64,000 nt of DNA from NCBI GenBank assembly GCA_949126835.1, contig OX421506.1, forward strand, positions 21,666,181 through 21,730,180, given 5' to 3'. Positions 11,801 through 23,299 of this stretch are shown here, one piece after another. This DNA is from Anisus vortex (lineage: Eukaryota; Mollusca; Gastropoda; Planorbidae). Every line of letters begins with the position of its first letter. Position 1 is the stretch's first letter. The notes under the pieces were generated by a model. That model worked only from the letters and a program-made list of their open reading frames with translations. It searched no databases and had not been told where the DNA came from. A program made the translations under genes and the position numbers.

Positions 11801-13264
11801 TGGTAGTGATGCCAACGAGTTATTGTTACTTATACATTATTATTACTTTATACACATTCAGCATTATACTCTTTTATCAAAGTATAATTAGATATATATA
11901 ATTAATTTACCTTGTAAATAAACATTTTCTGCAGTAATAAAGTCATTTGAAGGATTTTTTTTTTCTTTTAAAGCATTATTAGTTACAACAATTACATAAT
12001 AAAATGCTAGTATATAAGCATGTTATATTTATTACACAAATAAAACAAACAAAATTATATTTAGACATAAATATATTTCTACGTAATTAAGAGATATGAG
12101 CATAAAAACTCTTTGGATTGTAATTGGCATATATCAATTAATGAGCGCCTTTTCCTTGAATGCTCTTCGCTAATTGTTCAATGTCAGGTACATATTTAGT
12201 CACTTCTGATTGGACAAGTTTAAATGACCTCTTGGTATGTGCGATAAAATATGTTCGTGTAAATAAATTAAAAGCCTAAAGAATAGCAAATGCCTTGCAG
12301 TTGACAATAGCAGACGACTTTCCTAAGCAGCAATTCCTTTCAGATTTTCCCGCAAATCGTCACATTTTGATGCCCATTTTTCGGATACTTAAAAAGAAAA
12401 AAAAAATCAATATCCCTCCACAATAAAAAGATCCAGAACTAAGTCGTTTGTAGTAAGATCAATCTAGTAAAGCTTGATGTGGTATGGATACAAGAATCCA
12501 TGAATTTGAAAGACATGCCTTTGTTTAGAAAACTCCGCATTGAGTGCTTCAATGCACGTCTGAAAAAGCTCATCTTTATTAATTTGCATTAACTTGGGGA
12601 AAAAGTTAAATGTGTTGAATTTGGTTTCAGGACACGATATGTTCAGTTTAAATGCACATCCATTCCAGTGGTCCAACAACTTCTTTTCGACTTCGTCCTT
12701 GTGAATGCAAGTTCAACTCACTGAAATGTGTCGCCCTGTCATTTAGAAAGTTCGGCTTCGATAGTCAGTGTGACTCCCATGTAGTTCGCCACGCAGCACC
12801 GATTAATTATGCTGATGTAGTTTGTTTCGAAGTGCATTGAACAATCTTATTGGAGGTCTCTTGTGTGTCACTGAAAATCGTTATACGTGCCAAGTCTGGC
12901 AAGCGTGCCTTAGGTTGCCGAAATCTGCATTAAATCATACTAATTAAAATATAATATTTTTTTTTTAAAGAAGACAAACAATCAACAAATACAACATCCC
13001 ATACTTCCAATCTCCCTGAAATGGATTGTTGCAAACAAACAAATATTCAAAAGATTTTTTTTTCTTACTTTCTTGTGCAGGACTTAGTTGACTTTGAAAC
13101 TGACTGGCGAAGTCGTTCAGTTGATTGTTCAGGTCATCGAAACCAAAGGAGTTGCCATTGTTGTCGTTGTACCAGGCACTCAATAAGCTGCCAATGAGTA
13201 TGACAATGAAGGCCGTTGAGAACAGGATGAAGCTGGTCGCGTTACGAGCTACGTGCATACCCAT
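8574..13264 (-). CDS. Gene B: four-TM membrane protein, join(8574..8899,9791..9952,13069..13264)
   Basis: Complete three-exon gene of 684 coding nt (227 aa). Exon 1 gives TM1 (about 10-31) and an Asn/Gln-rich first loop. Exon 2 gives TM2 and a CADCCC motif. TM3 spans the exon 2/3 junction (about 108-137). A second loop has an NIT glycosylation sequon at 140-142. TM4 is about 151-170. The cytoplasmic tail (171-227) is rich in Met, Gln and Ser. The start is ATG 13264 (MGMHVARN), matching A and C; an in-frame TTG upstream is not used. Introns are phase 1 with GT-AG ends. The family has claudin/PMP22 topology without the claudin signature; the role is not known. The introns carry SINEs, a 42-bp repeat, a foldback and a hAT remnant. 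Confidence 0.8.
9077..9340 (+). mobile_element. tRNA-derived SINE (copy 4, best preserved)
   Basis: Lies in intron 2 of gene B, opposite to the gene. It has an A-box-like start (CACGGTGGCC), a perfect B box (GGTTCGAATCC), then the family body: GTCCCTGAGTCTACC, AGCTCTGATGGGTAC, GCCGTGGCCACAG and a CCGACGGGTACTTTACTTTT end. Confidence 0.85.
9452..9710 (-). mobile_element. tRNA-derived SINE (copy 5)
   Basis: Second SINE in intron 2 of gene B, in the opposite orientation to copy 4. Body blocks and a degenerate B box are recognisable, so it appears older. Confidence 0.75.
9791..9952 (-). CDS. Gene B exon 2
   Basis: 162 nt, acceptor CCGCAG|GT, donor GCAG|GTCAGT. Encodes TM2 ending FIIMCADCCC, then HVNKYLAVIPRV and the beginning of TM3. 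Confidence 0.83.
10075..10255 (+). repeat. 42-bp tandem repeat in gene B intron 1
   Basis: Three good copies from 10117 of a 42-bp unit containing ATGGTCGG, then CTGTTCTGCGTCAT and GTTCTGCGCGAT, with decaying half-copies on both sides. A multiple of three, so it makes an open frame by chance (MVGF.CSASFVLRD repeated). I do not regard it as coding. Confidence 0.7.
10555..10974. repeat. Foldback: 93-bp inverted repeat with 233-bp loop
   Basis: The left arm 10555-10647 and right arm 10881-10974 are near-perfect reverse complements (one extra T in the right arm). Each contains CCCTCGGCCATAATTAAATA or its complement. The loop starts with a hAT-MITE end (CAGGGGTCGGCAACC at 10704). It lies in intron 1 of gene B. 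A relative of the arm is near 8055-8095. Confidence 0.8.
10704..10800 (+). mobile_element. Truncated hAT MITE (GGTCGGCAACC family)
   Basis: Starts with the family end CAGGGGTCGGCAACC and continues with the GTGCCAA, TAGGATTTCTAAATCATTC and GCGTGCCAAC blocks seen in the intact copy at 41735. The other terminus is absent. Confidence 0.55.
10980..12150. other. Intronic non-coding stretch of gene B
   Basis: AT-rich, with one less AT-rich patch at about 11190-11470 that I could not assign to a family. It contains a 35-codon open frame at about 11332 with no recognisable motif. Confidence 0.4.
12155..12850 (-). pseudogene. Degraded hAT-like (ZBED5/EPM2AIP1-type) transposase remnant
   Basis: On the minus strand, 12679-12464 encodes KLNISCPETKF, INKDELFQTCIEAL and NAEFSK, similar in pattern to the KL-GNLxHFP and FxxRFxDF region of domesticated hAT-type proteins. 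Degenerate C-terminal text ending in KSIQGKGAH lies near 12155-12220. Stops and frameshifts are frequent. Assignment is by motif memory only. Confidence 0.4.
12875..12921. mobile_element. hAT MITE end fragment
   Basis: CGTGCCAAGTCTGGCAAGCGTGCC followed by TTAGGTTGCCG is the right-terminal text of the GGTCGGCAACC MITE family (compare 41735-41929 and 34890-34962). Confidence 0.5.
13069..13264 (-). CDS. Gene B exon 1
   Basis: 196 nt: 65 codons plus one base, donor A|GTAAGA. Encodes MGMHVARNATSF, TM1, then AWYNDNNGNSFGF and a Gln/Asn-rich loop ending LSPAQE. Confidence 0.8.
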
Positions 13265-13420
13265 CTCTTTAACAGGCTTCAACCTTTTTTTATAAAAAAA
13301 ACTGTTTTAAACAATAAAAAGATAATAGAGAAATTTACATTTTTAAAAAGTAGAATTTAGTAGAATATGCTATAAAATAAAATTAATTGGCATGGGTGTT
13401 TGAGAAAAGACTAATAAGAT

Positions 13421-13668
13421 GGACCGCTTGTTTTAATATTTCTGCTATTTCATAAATCGAATAACTATTTTTCAGAATTCCCGATTTTCTTTATTATTGT
13501 ACACTTCCGTTTTATTTAATCGGCAATGATTTTCTCAATGGAAAATATTAAAATTGAAAGTTGTATACAGCAGAAACCTTTAGGCAGCCGTATGAGTCAT
13601 TTATGACAGGGTTATTGGCTACGCACGGAAAATAAAACTAATGAGCTCTAAAAATAGAGCAAGCGGCC
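13421..13668. mobile_element. MITE with ACCGCTTG inverted termini (copy 1)
   Basis: About 250 bp, starting GGACCGCTTG and ending AGAGCAAGCGGCC. The same family is at 50188-50452; interiors align through CTTCCGTTTTATT and AATCGAAAG-like blocks. It ends about 155 bp upstream of the gene B ATG, so it may lie in the promoter. Superfamily not determined; no clear target duplication seen. Confidence 0.65.
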
Positions 13669-15400
13669 CTTTTATTATAGTCATGGTTTGACCTAGGGTT
13701 ACGTTAGTGTGAGGGTTGGGGATTGTGGGATGCCATAAACTAGCTTCATTAATTTTATTTGTATGACTTATTTAACATAGAGATATTGAATTTGTTTTAG
13801 TGGGAATACACACTATAATTTCACCTAAATGAAGTGGCGGGTGAGGCATAATATAGCACTAAACAAAAAATGTAAGTATTAACTTATTATACTTTATCCA
13901 AGTGTATAGTGCGACCAATACAAAACCAGGACTGCGAAACATCCCACATGACTGATTTGTGGATGTTCCTATTATATCACTTTCTACATAAGGCAGCCAA
14001 TAAATTTCGCTTTCATAGTTTGAGACAGATGGGTGAAGGGGTATGGCAATTCTATTCTCATACAACCTATACGATTTTTTTTTCTGTATAATCGTTACAT
14101 AAAAGCATATATCTCGCTGATGCTACTTAGTTTAAGAATCAACTGAAAATAACCGAAAACTAAGTTAATTTTAAAATAACATAGGTCTTGTCAATGTTTC
14201 GTTTATTTATGAAAAAATCTCTTTTGACGTTTTTGAAATCCATAATATTAACTTCCATTTTGCTTTCTTTCTTTATTTTGTTGCACAATCTTTGGACTTT
14301 TGATTGAACCTACATTCCGTTATCATAGCAAGCTAGAACTTGACACAAAGACCCGTTGCCCTTGACAACATATGAAAAAAAAATCCACTCCCTTGTTCAA
14401 CTCCCCCCCTTCACCCCATCCAATAGTGTTTCCTTTCACTTTTTATTGCTCTTGACGGTGCCCAGTTTCAAATCCATTAAACTTAGTTTGCGTTTTGCGG
14501 TGCTCTAAACAGCAAGACAAGTTTCACTTCGAATGCGTTTTGGGAATTAGAACAAATGCACAAACTTTCAACTTGTGGAAGTAATATATATTGACTAAAA
14601 AGACTGAATAACCATGCTGATCTTTGTTTATTTTTTTCCTTTAAACACGAAAATGTTGATTTTAATTAAATCTAATCTCTATTTGATTTTATGTACACCA
14701 TGGTTGAGGGAAAAAAAACACACCCGCAAACATTTAATCAGTTTTTAAAATCACAAAAATGTTAACACGCTTACAATTACATAAAGCAAATATAAATGCA
14801 TGTAAAGGATTTTCATTTAAAAATATTATAATTTGTCTTTGGTTGTTTATTGATCAATCTAAAAGCACCGTTTTTTTTTAAAATATGCCAACTTTTAAGC
14901 CGCTTTTAATTAAATATCATTGTGATATTACATTCAATAAAAACAAAGGAGAAATAGAGAGTTGAAGGCCAAGTAAAGAATTTGTCTACAAATCTTACCT
15001 TTGTTTAAAGAATTGAATCCAGTACTAACTAGGCTCTTCAGAGCTGTTTAACCTTCTGATTATTGCTGATTGGACACTATTTCTTACAGCACAGCTATGG
15101 TTGATTGAATAACAGGATGTATGGTTACGATTACAATTATTTTTTTTCAGTATTGATTAACCCAGCGGACACAAGGTCAAAGAGAGACACGTTTCTTAAA
15201 ATGCGCGGCGCGTCTTCGCCGAAGAGACACAACGGGGGGCGCCCACGGGGACGTAATCAATCTATAATTTATGTAAATTATTTCCCCTTATATGGGGAGA
15301 CAATCGTACTTGTCTTAGATTCGTGGAAATGGGTCTATCGGTGTACTAAGTCAGTGTAGCGTGTCAGTTTGTTCAACGGGTACGACTGATACCCTCTAAT
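13669..15400. other. Non-coding upstream flank of gene B
   Basis: AT-rich, no assigned element. A small GC-rich patch (GCGCGGCGCGTCTTCG) is at about 15203-15260. No recognisable coding sequence. Confidence 0.4.
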
Positions 15401-15401
15401 A

Positions 15402-15613
15402 TACTAGATTAGGGATCGGCAACCTCTGACACGCGTGTCAGACATGGCACGGAAAACAATTTCCATTGGCACACGAAAGACTCCAAAACGGCAATTTAAA
15501 TTTCTTCTACATAAAACTTGGGTGATAGAGCATGATGAAATTTTAAGCTGCTAGTACGCTGAATAAATTATAAATCCTACTTTGGCACACGATTATCAAA
15601 AGGTTGCCGACCC

Positions 15614-15624
<11 letters not shown>
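15402..15624. mobile_element. hAT MITE, GGTCGGCAACC family, with degenerate target duplication
   Basis: The element at 15410-15616 has inverted ends (TAGGGATCGGCAACCT and AGGTTGCCGACCCATG). The flanking 8-mers TACTAGAT and CACTACAT match at 6 of 8 positions. Internal text is shared with the copy at 41735. Confidence 0.7.
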
Positions 15625-16803
<1,179 letters not shown>

Positions 16804-16815
16804 CGCCCCCACCCA
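16804..16815 (-). other. Element 1 polypurine tract
   Basis: Minus strand TGGGTGGGGGCG directly abuts the 3' LTR; the same 12 bases abut the 3' LTR of element 2. It would prime plus-strand DNA synthesis. Confidence 0.8.
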
Positions 16816-18049
16816 ATGAAAGAAATAATGTACCATAATTACCCAAGTAATACTCAACATGGTACATTTTTCGTACTTAACACTATCGTTTTAATAACCA
16901 ACAATCAATGGAAGATTATTAGACAATTTAAGCAAACATGGCTCACTGGCACAACTAAATTATAAAAAGTGTCACTACCCAATGGTAATTGTGATTATAA
17001 CGTGATGGACAAATATTTCACCGTTAGTATTAATATTAACTAATGTCTCAACAAGTACAAATAATTCAAAAATATTCTAGTCATTCTTATTTTAACTATG
17101 TACAGTTGTGTGGATTTCCACCAAAAATTTGCAAAAAGTTTTAATCTATTAAACAAATATAACATTGCTCAAACTCTTGTCAATTTCCAACAGTTTACTT
17201 CTAATATACAAACCAAAAGATAAGTAATACATAACTCGAATCAAACTATAGGTTACTTCCCCTTTAAATTACAGTGTCAACTTGACATTAACAGGGTGCA
17301 TACCTAAGATGATGATACTTCCCCTTTTCTCAAATATGAGGAGAAAATACGCTCTAGTTACGATTACTACAGTAATCTCAATATTAAAATGTAATCCACT
17401 ATTATGCGTTTTTGGCAAATTTGAAAGTTTAATATAAAAGATTGTTCAGGGTTGAATGAGTGCTCACCTTTAGGTACCTTTGTTTCCCTCCATTCCCGGA
17501 TATATGGAATATATAACAACCTATATACAACATAGTGAATATACACTAGTTTTTTCCCATTCTATTGCCATGATATAACAATTTAGCAATAGATTTCCAA
17601 TATTATCTATTAATTTATACCAATTAAGATTACATCTCTTTCTAAGATAAAAATTGTACATATTATTATTTAGTTCCATTCATTAACTAAAATAAAAACA
17701 AGATAATAAATCAACTAGCTCAAAGTTTTCTCACTTAATTGCATGTGATGACAATTACTTTTATCCATCCATATCAAGTAAATACGTGCATATTATATAT
17801 TTATTGCATCATGCATCAACATTTAAATGGAATTTCTTTTCCATAATCAAATGAATTTAAAATATATCAGAACATCAATATTATACATGATTATAAGAAT
17901 TATTAATACTTTCAAAAGACTTGACTTCTGTATGATACAAGTATTCTATAGGTATTCCATAATCAAAATTCAAACGAATGATAGGTTATCATGACACATT
18001 CTTAATGAATAAATGAGATGATCTGAAAAAGTAGTATAGGGTTATTCAG
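16816..18049 (-). other. Element 1 3' non-coding region
   Basis: About 1.2 kb between the pol stop and the PPT. It has no env-like or other conserved frame: the 85-codon frame in the matching part of element 2 is broken here by base changes. Confidence 0.75.
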
Positions 18050-21000
18050 TCAATCATGTAGCACCCGAGATAGAGTATCAGCTGTGACGTTGTCCCTACC
18101 CCTCAGGTGTTTTATGTTTAAGTCATAGGCTTGGAGGAATAAGCTCCATCTAACAAGCCTCTGGTTTTGCTTGACCCTGGAGAGAAAAGTCAGAGGGTTG
18201 TGGTCGGTCAGTATTTCTATCGGGTACCCAGAGCTGTTTACATAGAAATCAAACTGTTTTAACGCTAGGATCAACCCTAAAAGTTCCTTCTCACTTGTAT
18301 TATAATTACGTTCATGGATATTGAATTTCTGTGAGTGGTAGCACACCGGGTGCTCCTCTCCGTGGTCATCCTGCTGAGTCAGCACCGCTCCCATCCCAGT
18401 ATCGCACGCGTCTACTGCAATTTTAAAGGGTCTATCAAAACGCGGGGTCACCAAAATAGGTGCCCTGGATAATCTTAACTTCAACTCATCAAACGCCTTT
18501 TGGCACTTGTCAGACCAAACAAAGCGATTGTTCTTCTTTAGTAGGTCAGTTAAGGGGCAAGCTACCGTAGAAAAGTCCTGGCAAAACTTACGATAATACC
18601 CGGCCATTCCAAGGTAACTACGGAGTTGTTTCCTTGTCTGTGGCACTGGGACATTCTGAATAGCTTCTATTTTAGCATTTACTGGTTTAACCTTTCCACC
18701 ACCCACTACATGTCCAAGATACTCGATAGTGGCATGTCCAAACTGACTCTTAGCCAGGTTTATTGTCAAATTGGCGTTATTCAGTCGTTCAAACAAGTGT
18801 CGTAGTTGACTGACATGTGTCTTGAAATCTGTACTATACACCACTATGTCGTCGAGGTAGGCATTACACTGGAAGATACCGCGAGTGAGGGTGTTTATAA
18901 GCCTTTGAAACGTCGCAGGGGCATTACGGAGTCCGAATGGCATGACCTTATACCTGTAAAGTCCGTCAGGTTTCACAAACGCGGATACTTCCTGTGCCCG
19001 TGGCGTCAAAGGAATCTGAAAGTACGCGGAGAGAAGATCAATTTTTGTCACATGCGTCGCATCTCCTATCTTATCAATGAGGTCATCAATACGAGGAATG
19101 GGATACGAGTCAGTCTTTGTCAAATTATTTAATTTCCTAAAGTCTGTACAAAACCGCAATGTGTTGTCGGCTTTTGGTACCAACACACAGGGTGAAGACC
19201 ATTCGCTATCACATTCTTCCACTATGTCATTTTCTAACATATACTTCACCTCTGCTCTAATATGTTCAAGTCTGATGGGGTTAACTCTATATGGATGCTG
19301 TTTAATTGGCCTGGCACCCTCAGTTAATACTACATCGTGTTCTATTAGATGTGTCCTCCTGGGAACATCTGTAAACAGTGACTTATATTCATGTACCAGC
19401 TCAATAATCTTCTCCTTATCTTCTACCGGAAGATGTTCTAGCCTTGTATCTAAACTCTTAAGGGCATCTGTATTATTAAGTTTACTTTCTGCAAACTTAT
19501 ATTCTATCCTAGATAAATCCGTCGGGACCCTAGCTAATGAAATCATGGGGACCTCCCGTGGTTTACTCTTTTCCCTGGAAACATAGGGCTTAAGCAAATT
19601 AATATGGCATACCCTCTGCTTTTGTCTCCGGTCAGGAGTCTTTATCAAATAATTGACCTCGCCAAGCTTTGACTCTATCTCATAGGGTCCACTAAGCTTT
19701 GCACTTAAAGGCTGATTTTGCAAAGGTAGAAACACAAGAACTTTGTCACCTGGTGCAAAAGTTCTAGCTGTAGCTTTACGGTCATAGTTCTGTCTCATAC
19801 GCTCCTGCATCTGTGGAAAATGAATCTTCACATGGTTAAAAGCATGATAAAGCCTATTTTTAAATTTATCTACATATGACAAAAGTCCAATCGGTTCACT
19901 GTCCGTTAGCCAAGTTTCATGTAGAAGTTTCAACGGACCTCTGACTGAGTGTCCATACACAAGTTCGAATGGGCTAAACCCCAGGGATTCCTGAGTGGCC
20001 TCCCTTGCAGCGAACAGTACATAAGGCACACCCTTATCCCAGTCTTTCTCGTTTTCATAACAGTACTTTTTAAGCATCGATTTTAATGTCTGATGAAACC
20101 TTTCCAGAGCTCCCTGGCTCTCAGGATGATAGGCACTTGATAGCCTATGGCTTATCCCTAATTGTTCCATGACTTGTTTGAAAATGTTCGAAGTAAAGTT
20201 AGTCCCCTGGTCGGACTGTACTGTCTTCGGTAGGCCATAACGTGTGAAGAAATTTGTCAGGGCGTCTACCACCTTCACTGTTGTTATGTTCCGCAACGGA
20301 ATGGCTTCCGGGAAGCGAGTGGATGAACACATGACTGTGAGCAGGTATTGAAAACCGGCTTTTGTTTTCGGCAACGGGCCCACGCAATCAATGAGTATAT
20401 GACTGAATGGTTCGTCGAACGCTGGTATCGGCTGGAGTGGAGCGACAGGAATTCGTTGGTTAGGACGTCCTACCATTTGGCATACGTGGCAAGTCTTGCA
20501 GTATTGTTCGACATCTCTTCTCAGTCCTGGCCAGTAGAAGTAAGGGAGGATACGGTGGTGCGTTTTTCGGACTCCCATGTGACCAGCGAAAGGAAGATCA
20601 TGCGCCATACGCAGTATATCTTGACGATAGCACTTAGGTATTACAATCTGGTGAATACTGTCCCACTCGTTTGTACCTGAGTTGAGCGGTTTCGACTTTC
20701 TCATCAACACTTCATCTTTTATGTAGAAACATTCCGCCATTGCATCTGCAGTCTTTTCATCAACAGCTTTCATTCTGAGTTGCATTATTACTTCGTCATT
20801 CAATTGTTCTTTCACCAATTTCTGCTTTGGTGACAAAATGTTATCGTTCTCGGTTGCATCACCAGTTGTTAGTTCAGCAAAGAACGTAGCACTTAAATCG
20901 ATGTCAGGTGTTTCTGTTATCACTGTTTCATTCGCATGTGTGTCTTTAGAACAGACAAGCACATCTTTCGTTGCACTACACGGCGTAGCAGGAGTCTTTA

Positions 21001-22879
21001 CCGACTTCTTTTTCTGCATTGCTCTTGTCAGTGCACATGTTGGGCGTTCATTGGCAGGACGTAGGTTTTTGTCCTCCGCCATCTTTGTCTCCAACACTTT
21101 AACCATGGGCTCGACAGTGACTCTGCCGCCCATAATGTCATTTCCTAATATCATGGAAACGCCTTTGACGGGTAGTGCGCGCCACACTCCCACTACGATG
21201 TTACCTGTAAAAATATCCGACTCGAGTTTTATTCTGTGCAGTGGAGCTTCCACAGCCTCCATACTAGCACCTCTCAGCACAACAGACTCACCGGTACTGG
21301 TGGCATCTGTTAACGGCACACTGCCCTCCAGGATCACGCTGACAGCAGAACCCGTGTCACGTAATATCTGTATTTTCTTCTTGCTGAGTACATCGACTTC
21401 TGTCGACACTGTCCCCTCGTAGACAAAGGGTCGAAAATCGGATAGGTCGTCCTCTTCCGGGACTTCAGGAACCATCTGTTCCTCACGGCCTTCTGAAAGC
21501 ATAATAGATTGAGTACAGCTATTCTCTTTTACCTTAGATAGACTGTTCTCAAAAACCATCGACTCCACAACTATGGGCGATGCCGGCCGCATTTCTTTTG
21601 AGTTTCTTGACCCTGTGTTGCACACTTCTTCTGTCTGCTTGCTATCTTTCTGCACTCTGGCACAGTGTAGAATAGCACCTTGCTTCTTGGTAAGGATCCA
21701 ACAATCTTTCTTCATGTGGCCCTCTTTCTTGCAATTGAAACATACCACCTTTGCTTTATTTACATCTGTCTGCTTCCTGAAATGAACTAAGTTACTATTA
21801 TTATTTACACCACTGTTCTTATTATTGTTTTCACTTGTCTCTTTTGGTTTACTAGCCTCCTTGGACTCTGGTTTGTGCACTTTGGGTTTGTCAGCATAAT
21901 ATGGCTTTATGCTGGCGTGAATTATGGCATAGTTATCTGCCAATCTAGCAGCTTCATGCACATCTTCAACCCCTCGGTCTGAGATGTGGGTTTTAATATC
22001 CACTCGAATACAATCATTGAATTCCTCAAACAATATTAGGTTCTTGAGTTTATCAAACTCACTTACATTCTGTGACCTTAGCCACTGTTCTAACATTTTC
22101 TCCTTTTGTCTCAAAAAGTCTACATGAGTTTGATCATATGCCTTCTTTCTGTCTCTAAATAGCTTTCTATATTTTTCTGGTGTCAGGGAATAACTTTTTA
22201 GCACCCTATCTTTGATTACTTCATAGTCATTTATTTCCTCGGGTGTTAAACTCAACACTACGTCCAATGCTTTTCCTTTGTTGAGAGTTGACCTTAACAA
22301 TAAAGCCATCTTATCATCAGGGAACTGATAATCTACAGCTATCCTCTCAAAAAGCAAAAAGAAATCTTGAACATCTTCTTCTCTGAATATAGGCAAGTGT
22401 TGCTTCATTGCGCTAATATCCATACCATTGCTGTCCCTACGATGGTCAGGTCTATTCATGCGTGCCATCTCTATCCTTTCTCTGCTTTCAGTTTCTATCC
22501 TAATTCTTTCATTTTCTATCCTAAATCTTTCCAATTCCATTCTCTTCATAGCTAATTGGAATTTTAGGTTTTCACTCAACCCTTCATCTTCATCATTGTT
22601 TGATGGTCTAGATGACATATTTCTTACCTCGTCTCCGTGGGCAATTACCTCGCCCCCACTGGGAGCTACATAACCTTCATTGATATCGTTCTGTCCCACT
22701 TCAACTACACTACCAGTGTTCATGGCATTCTGCCCGTTCAAACATGTCATAATTTCTTTGGTCAAACGATTACGATTAGGTCTTGCCTGTCCTGCCTCAA
22801 TCCCAAAGGACTCAGCTAATTCTTTTAGTTCAGCAAATGACATGGCATTAAGTTCCTCACTTGATATATTCGAAGCCAT
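18050..22879 (-). CDS. Gag-Pol polyprotein of element 1 (gag-PR-IN-RT-RH order)
   Basis: 1609 aa in a single frame. The N-terminus (about 5-48) is a helical segment resembling a SAP-type fold, followed by a charged Arg/Glu/Ile stretch (112-141) and gag (about 155-320). The zinc knuckle has C380, C383, H388, C393. The protease has D508-T-G-S. The integrase HHCC residues are H760, H767, C794, C797; its catalytic DD35E residues are D831, D890, E926, followed by a C-terminal barrel near 1045-1100. RT comes after it: D1281 and YLDD 1341-1344. RNase H follows with D1490, an E at 1530 or 1532, and D1559. Known Ty3/gypsy elements normally place integrase last; the order here is the Gmr1 arrangement. 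No internal stop or frameshift. Start is the first ATG after the leader, shared with element 2. Confidence 0.95.
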   Translation of the reverse strand: MASNISSEELNAMSFAELKELAESFGIEAGQARPNRNRLTKEIMTCLNGQNAMNTGSVVEVGQNDINEGYVAPSGGEVIAHGDEVRNMSSRPSNNDEDEGLSENLKFQLAMKRMELERFRIENERIRIETESRERIEMARMNRPDHRRDSNGMDISAMKQHLPIFREEDVQDFFLLFERIAVDYQFPDDKMALLLRSTLNKGKALDVVLSLTPEEINDYEVIKDRVLKSYSLTPEKYRKLFRDRKKAYDQTHVDFLRQKEKMLEQWLRSQNVSEFDKLKNLILFEEFNDCIRVDIKTHISDRGVEDVHEAARLADNYAIIHASIKPYYADKPKVHKPESKEASKPKETSENNNKNSGVNNNSNLVHFRKQTDVNKAKVVCFNCKKEGHMKKDCWILTKKQGAILHCARVQKDSKQTEEVCNTGSRNSKEMRPASPIVVESMVFENSLSKVKENSCTQSIMLSEGREEQMVPEVPEEDDLSDFRPFVYEGTVSTEVDVLSKKKIQILRDTGSAVSVILEGSVPLTDATSTGESVVLRGASMEAVEAPLHRIKLESDIFTGNIVVGVWRALPVKGVSMILGNDIMGGRVTVEPMVKVLETKMAEDKNLRPANERPTCALTRAMQKKKSVKTPATPCSATKDVLVCSKDTHANETVITETPDIDLSATFFAELTTGDATENDNILSPKQKLVKEQLNDEVIMQLRMKAVDEKTADAMAECFYIKDEVLMRKSKPLNSGTNEWDSIHQIVIPKCYRQDILRMAHDLPFAGHMGVRKTHHRILPYFYWPGLRRDVEQYCKTCHVCQMVGRPNQRIPVAPLQPIPAFDEPFSHILIDCVGPLPKTKAGFQYLLTVMCSSTRFPEAIPLRNITTVKVVDALTNFFTRYGLPKTVQSDQGTNFTSNIFKQVMEQLGISHRLSSAYHPESQGALERFHQTLKSMLKKYCYENEKDWDKGVPYVLFAAREATQESLGFSPFELVYGHSVRGPLKLLHETWLTDSEPIGLLSYVDKFKNRLYHAFNHVKIHFPQMQERMRQNYDRKATARTFAPGDKVLVFLPLQNQPLSAKLSGPYEIESKLGEVNYLIKTPDRRQKQRVCHINLLKPYVSREKSKPREVPMISLARVPTDLSRIEYKFAESKLNNTDALKSLDTRLEHLPVEDKEKIIELVHEYKSLFTDVPRRTHLIEHDVVLTEGARPIKQHPYRVNPIRLEHIRAEVKYMLENDIVEECDSEWSSPCVLVPKADNTLRFCTDFRKLNNLTKTDSYPIPRIDDLIDKIGDATHVTKIDLLSAYFQIPLTPRAQEVSAFVKPDGLYRYKVMPFGLRNAPATFQRLINTLTRGIFQCNAYLDDIVVYSTDFKTHVSQLRHLFERLNNANLTINLAKSQFGHATIEYLGHVVGGGKVKPVNAKIEAIQNVPVPQTRKQLRSYLGMAGYYRKFCQDFSTVACPLTDLLKKNNRFVWSDKCQKAFDELKLRLSRAPILVTPRFDRPFKIAVDACDTGMGAVLTQQDDHGEEHPVCYHSQKFNIHERNYNTSEKELLGLILALKQFDFYVNSSGYPIEILTDHNPLTFLSRVKQNQRLVRWSLFLQAYDLNIKHLRGRDNVTADTLSRVLHD

Positions 22880-23099
22880 AGTATAGCGTTCGAAATATTT
22901 GTTATAGTAGAGTAGTATATATTGTATAATAAAATATAAAGTTCCAACTTACGATTTGTCCAGAAATTTGCACAATATAATATTAAACACTTCGTGGAAT
23001 CTTCACACTTCCCAAGGAATAAAAACGCAAACCAGTTCTCTCCTCTTTTTAAAAAGAATAGTTTCACAGTCCTGAAAACGAAACACAAATATGCCGCTC

Positions 23100-23299
23100 T
23101 CAGTACTACTAATGTCACAAAATATTTATAGGTCAGGAAAAAATATAACTCAAATTTCCCAGACGAGATCAACAAGTTTTTTTTCAATCCTAGATCAGGA
23201 AAAGTAGAACTCAAATCTACCGAACGAGACTACCAAATCTTGTCAATCCTAGGTCAGGAAAAGTAGAACTCAAATATACCGGGCGAGACCACCAAATTT
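23100..23299 (-). repeat. Element 1 leader with three PBS-like tandem repeats
   Basis: Between the 5' LTR and gag the minus strand holds three imperfect ~57-bp repeats, each starting with a TGGT-GTCTCG-like block and containing TTTGAGTT and TCCTGA. Element 2 has only two. Confidence 0.75.
23279..23294 (-). other. Element 1 primer-binding site candidate
   Basis: Minus strand TGGTGGTCTCGCCCGG starts five bases inside the 5' LTR and begins with the TGG expected to pair with a tRNA CCA end. I could not name the tRNA. Confidence 0.55.

Noticed and set aside
18806..22886. Plus-strand open frames across element 1 (108 to 194 codons) and their mirror images in element 2
   Set aside because: They are antisense shadows of the gag-pol ORF.
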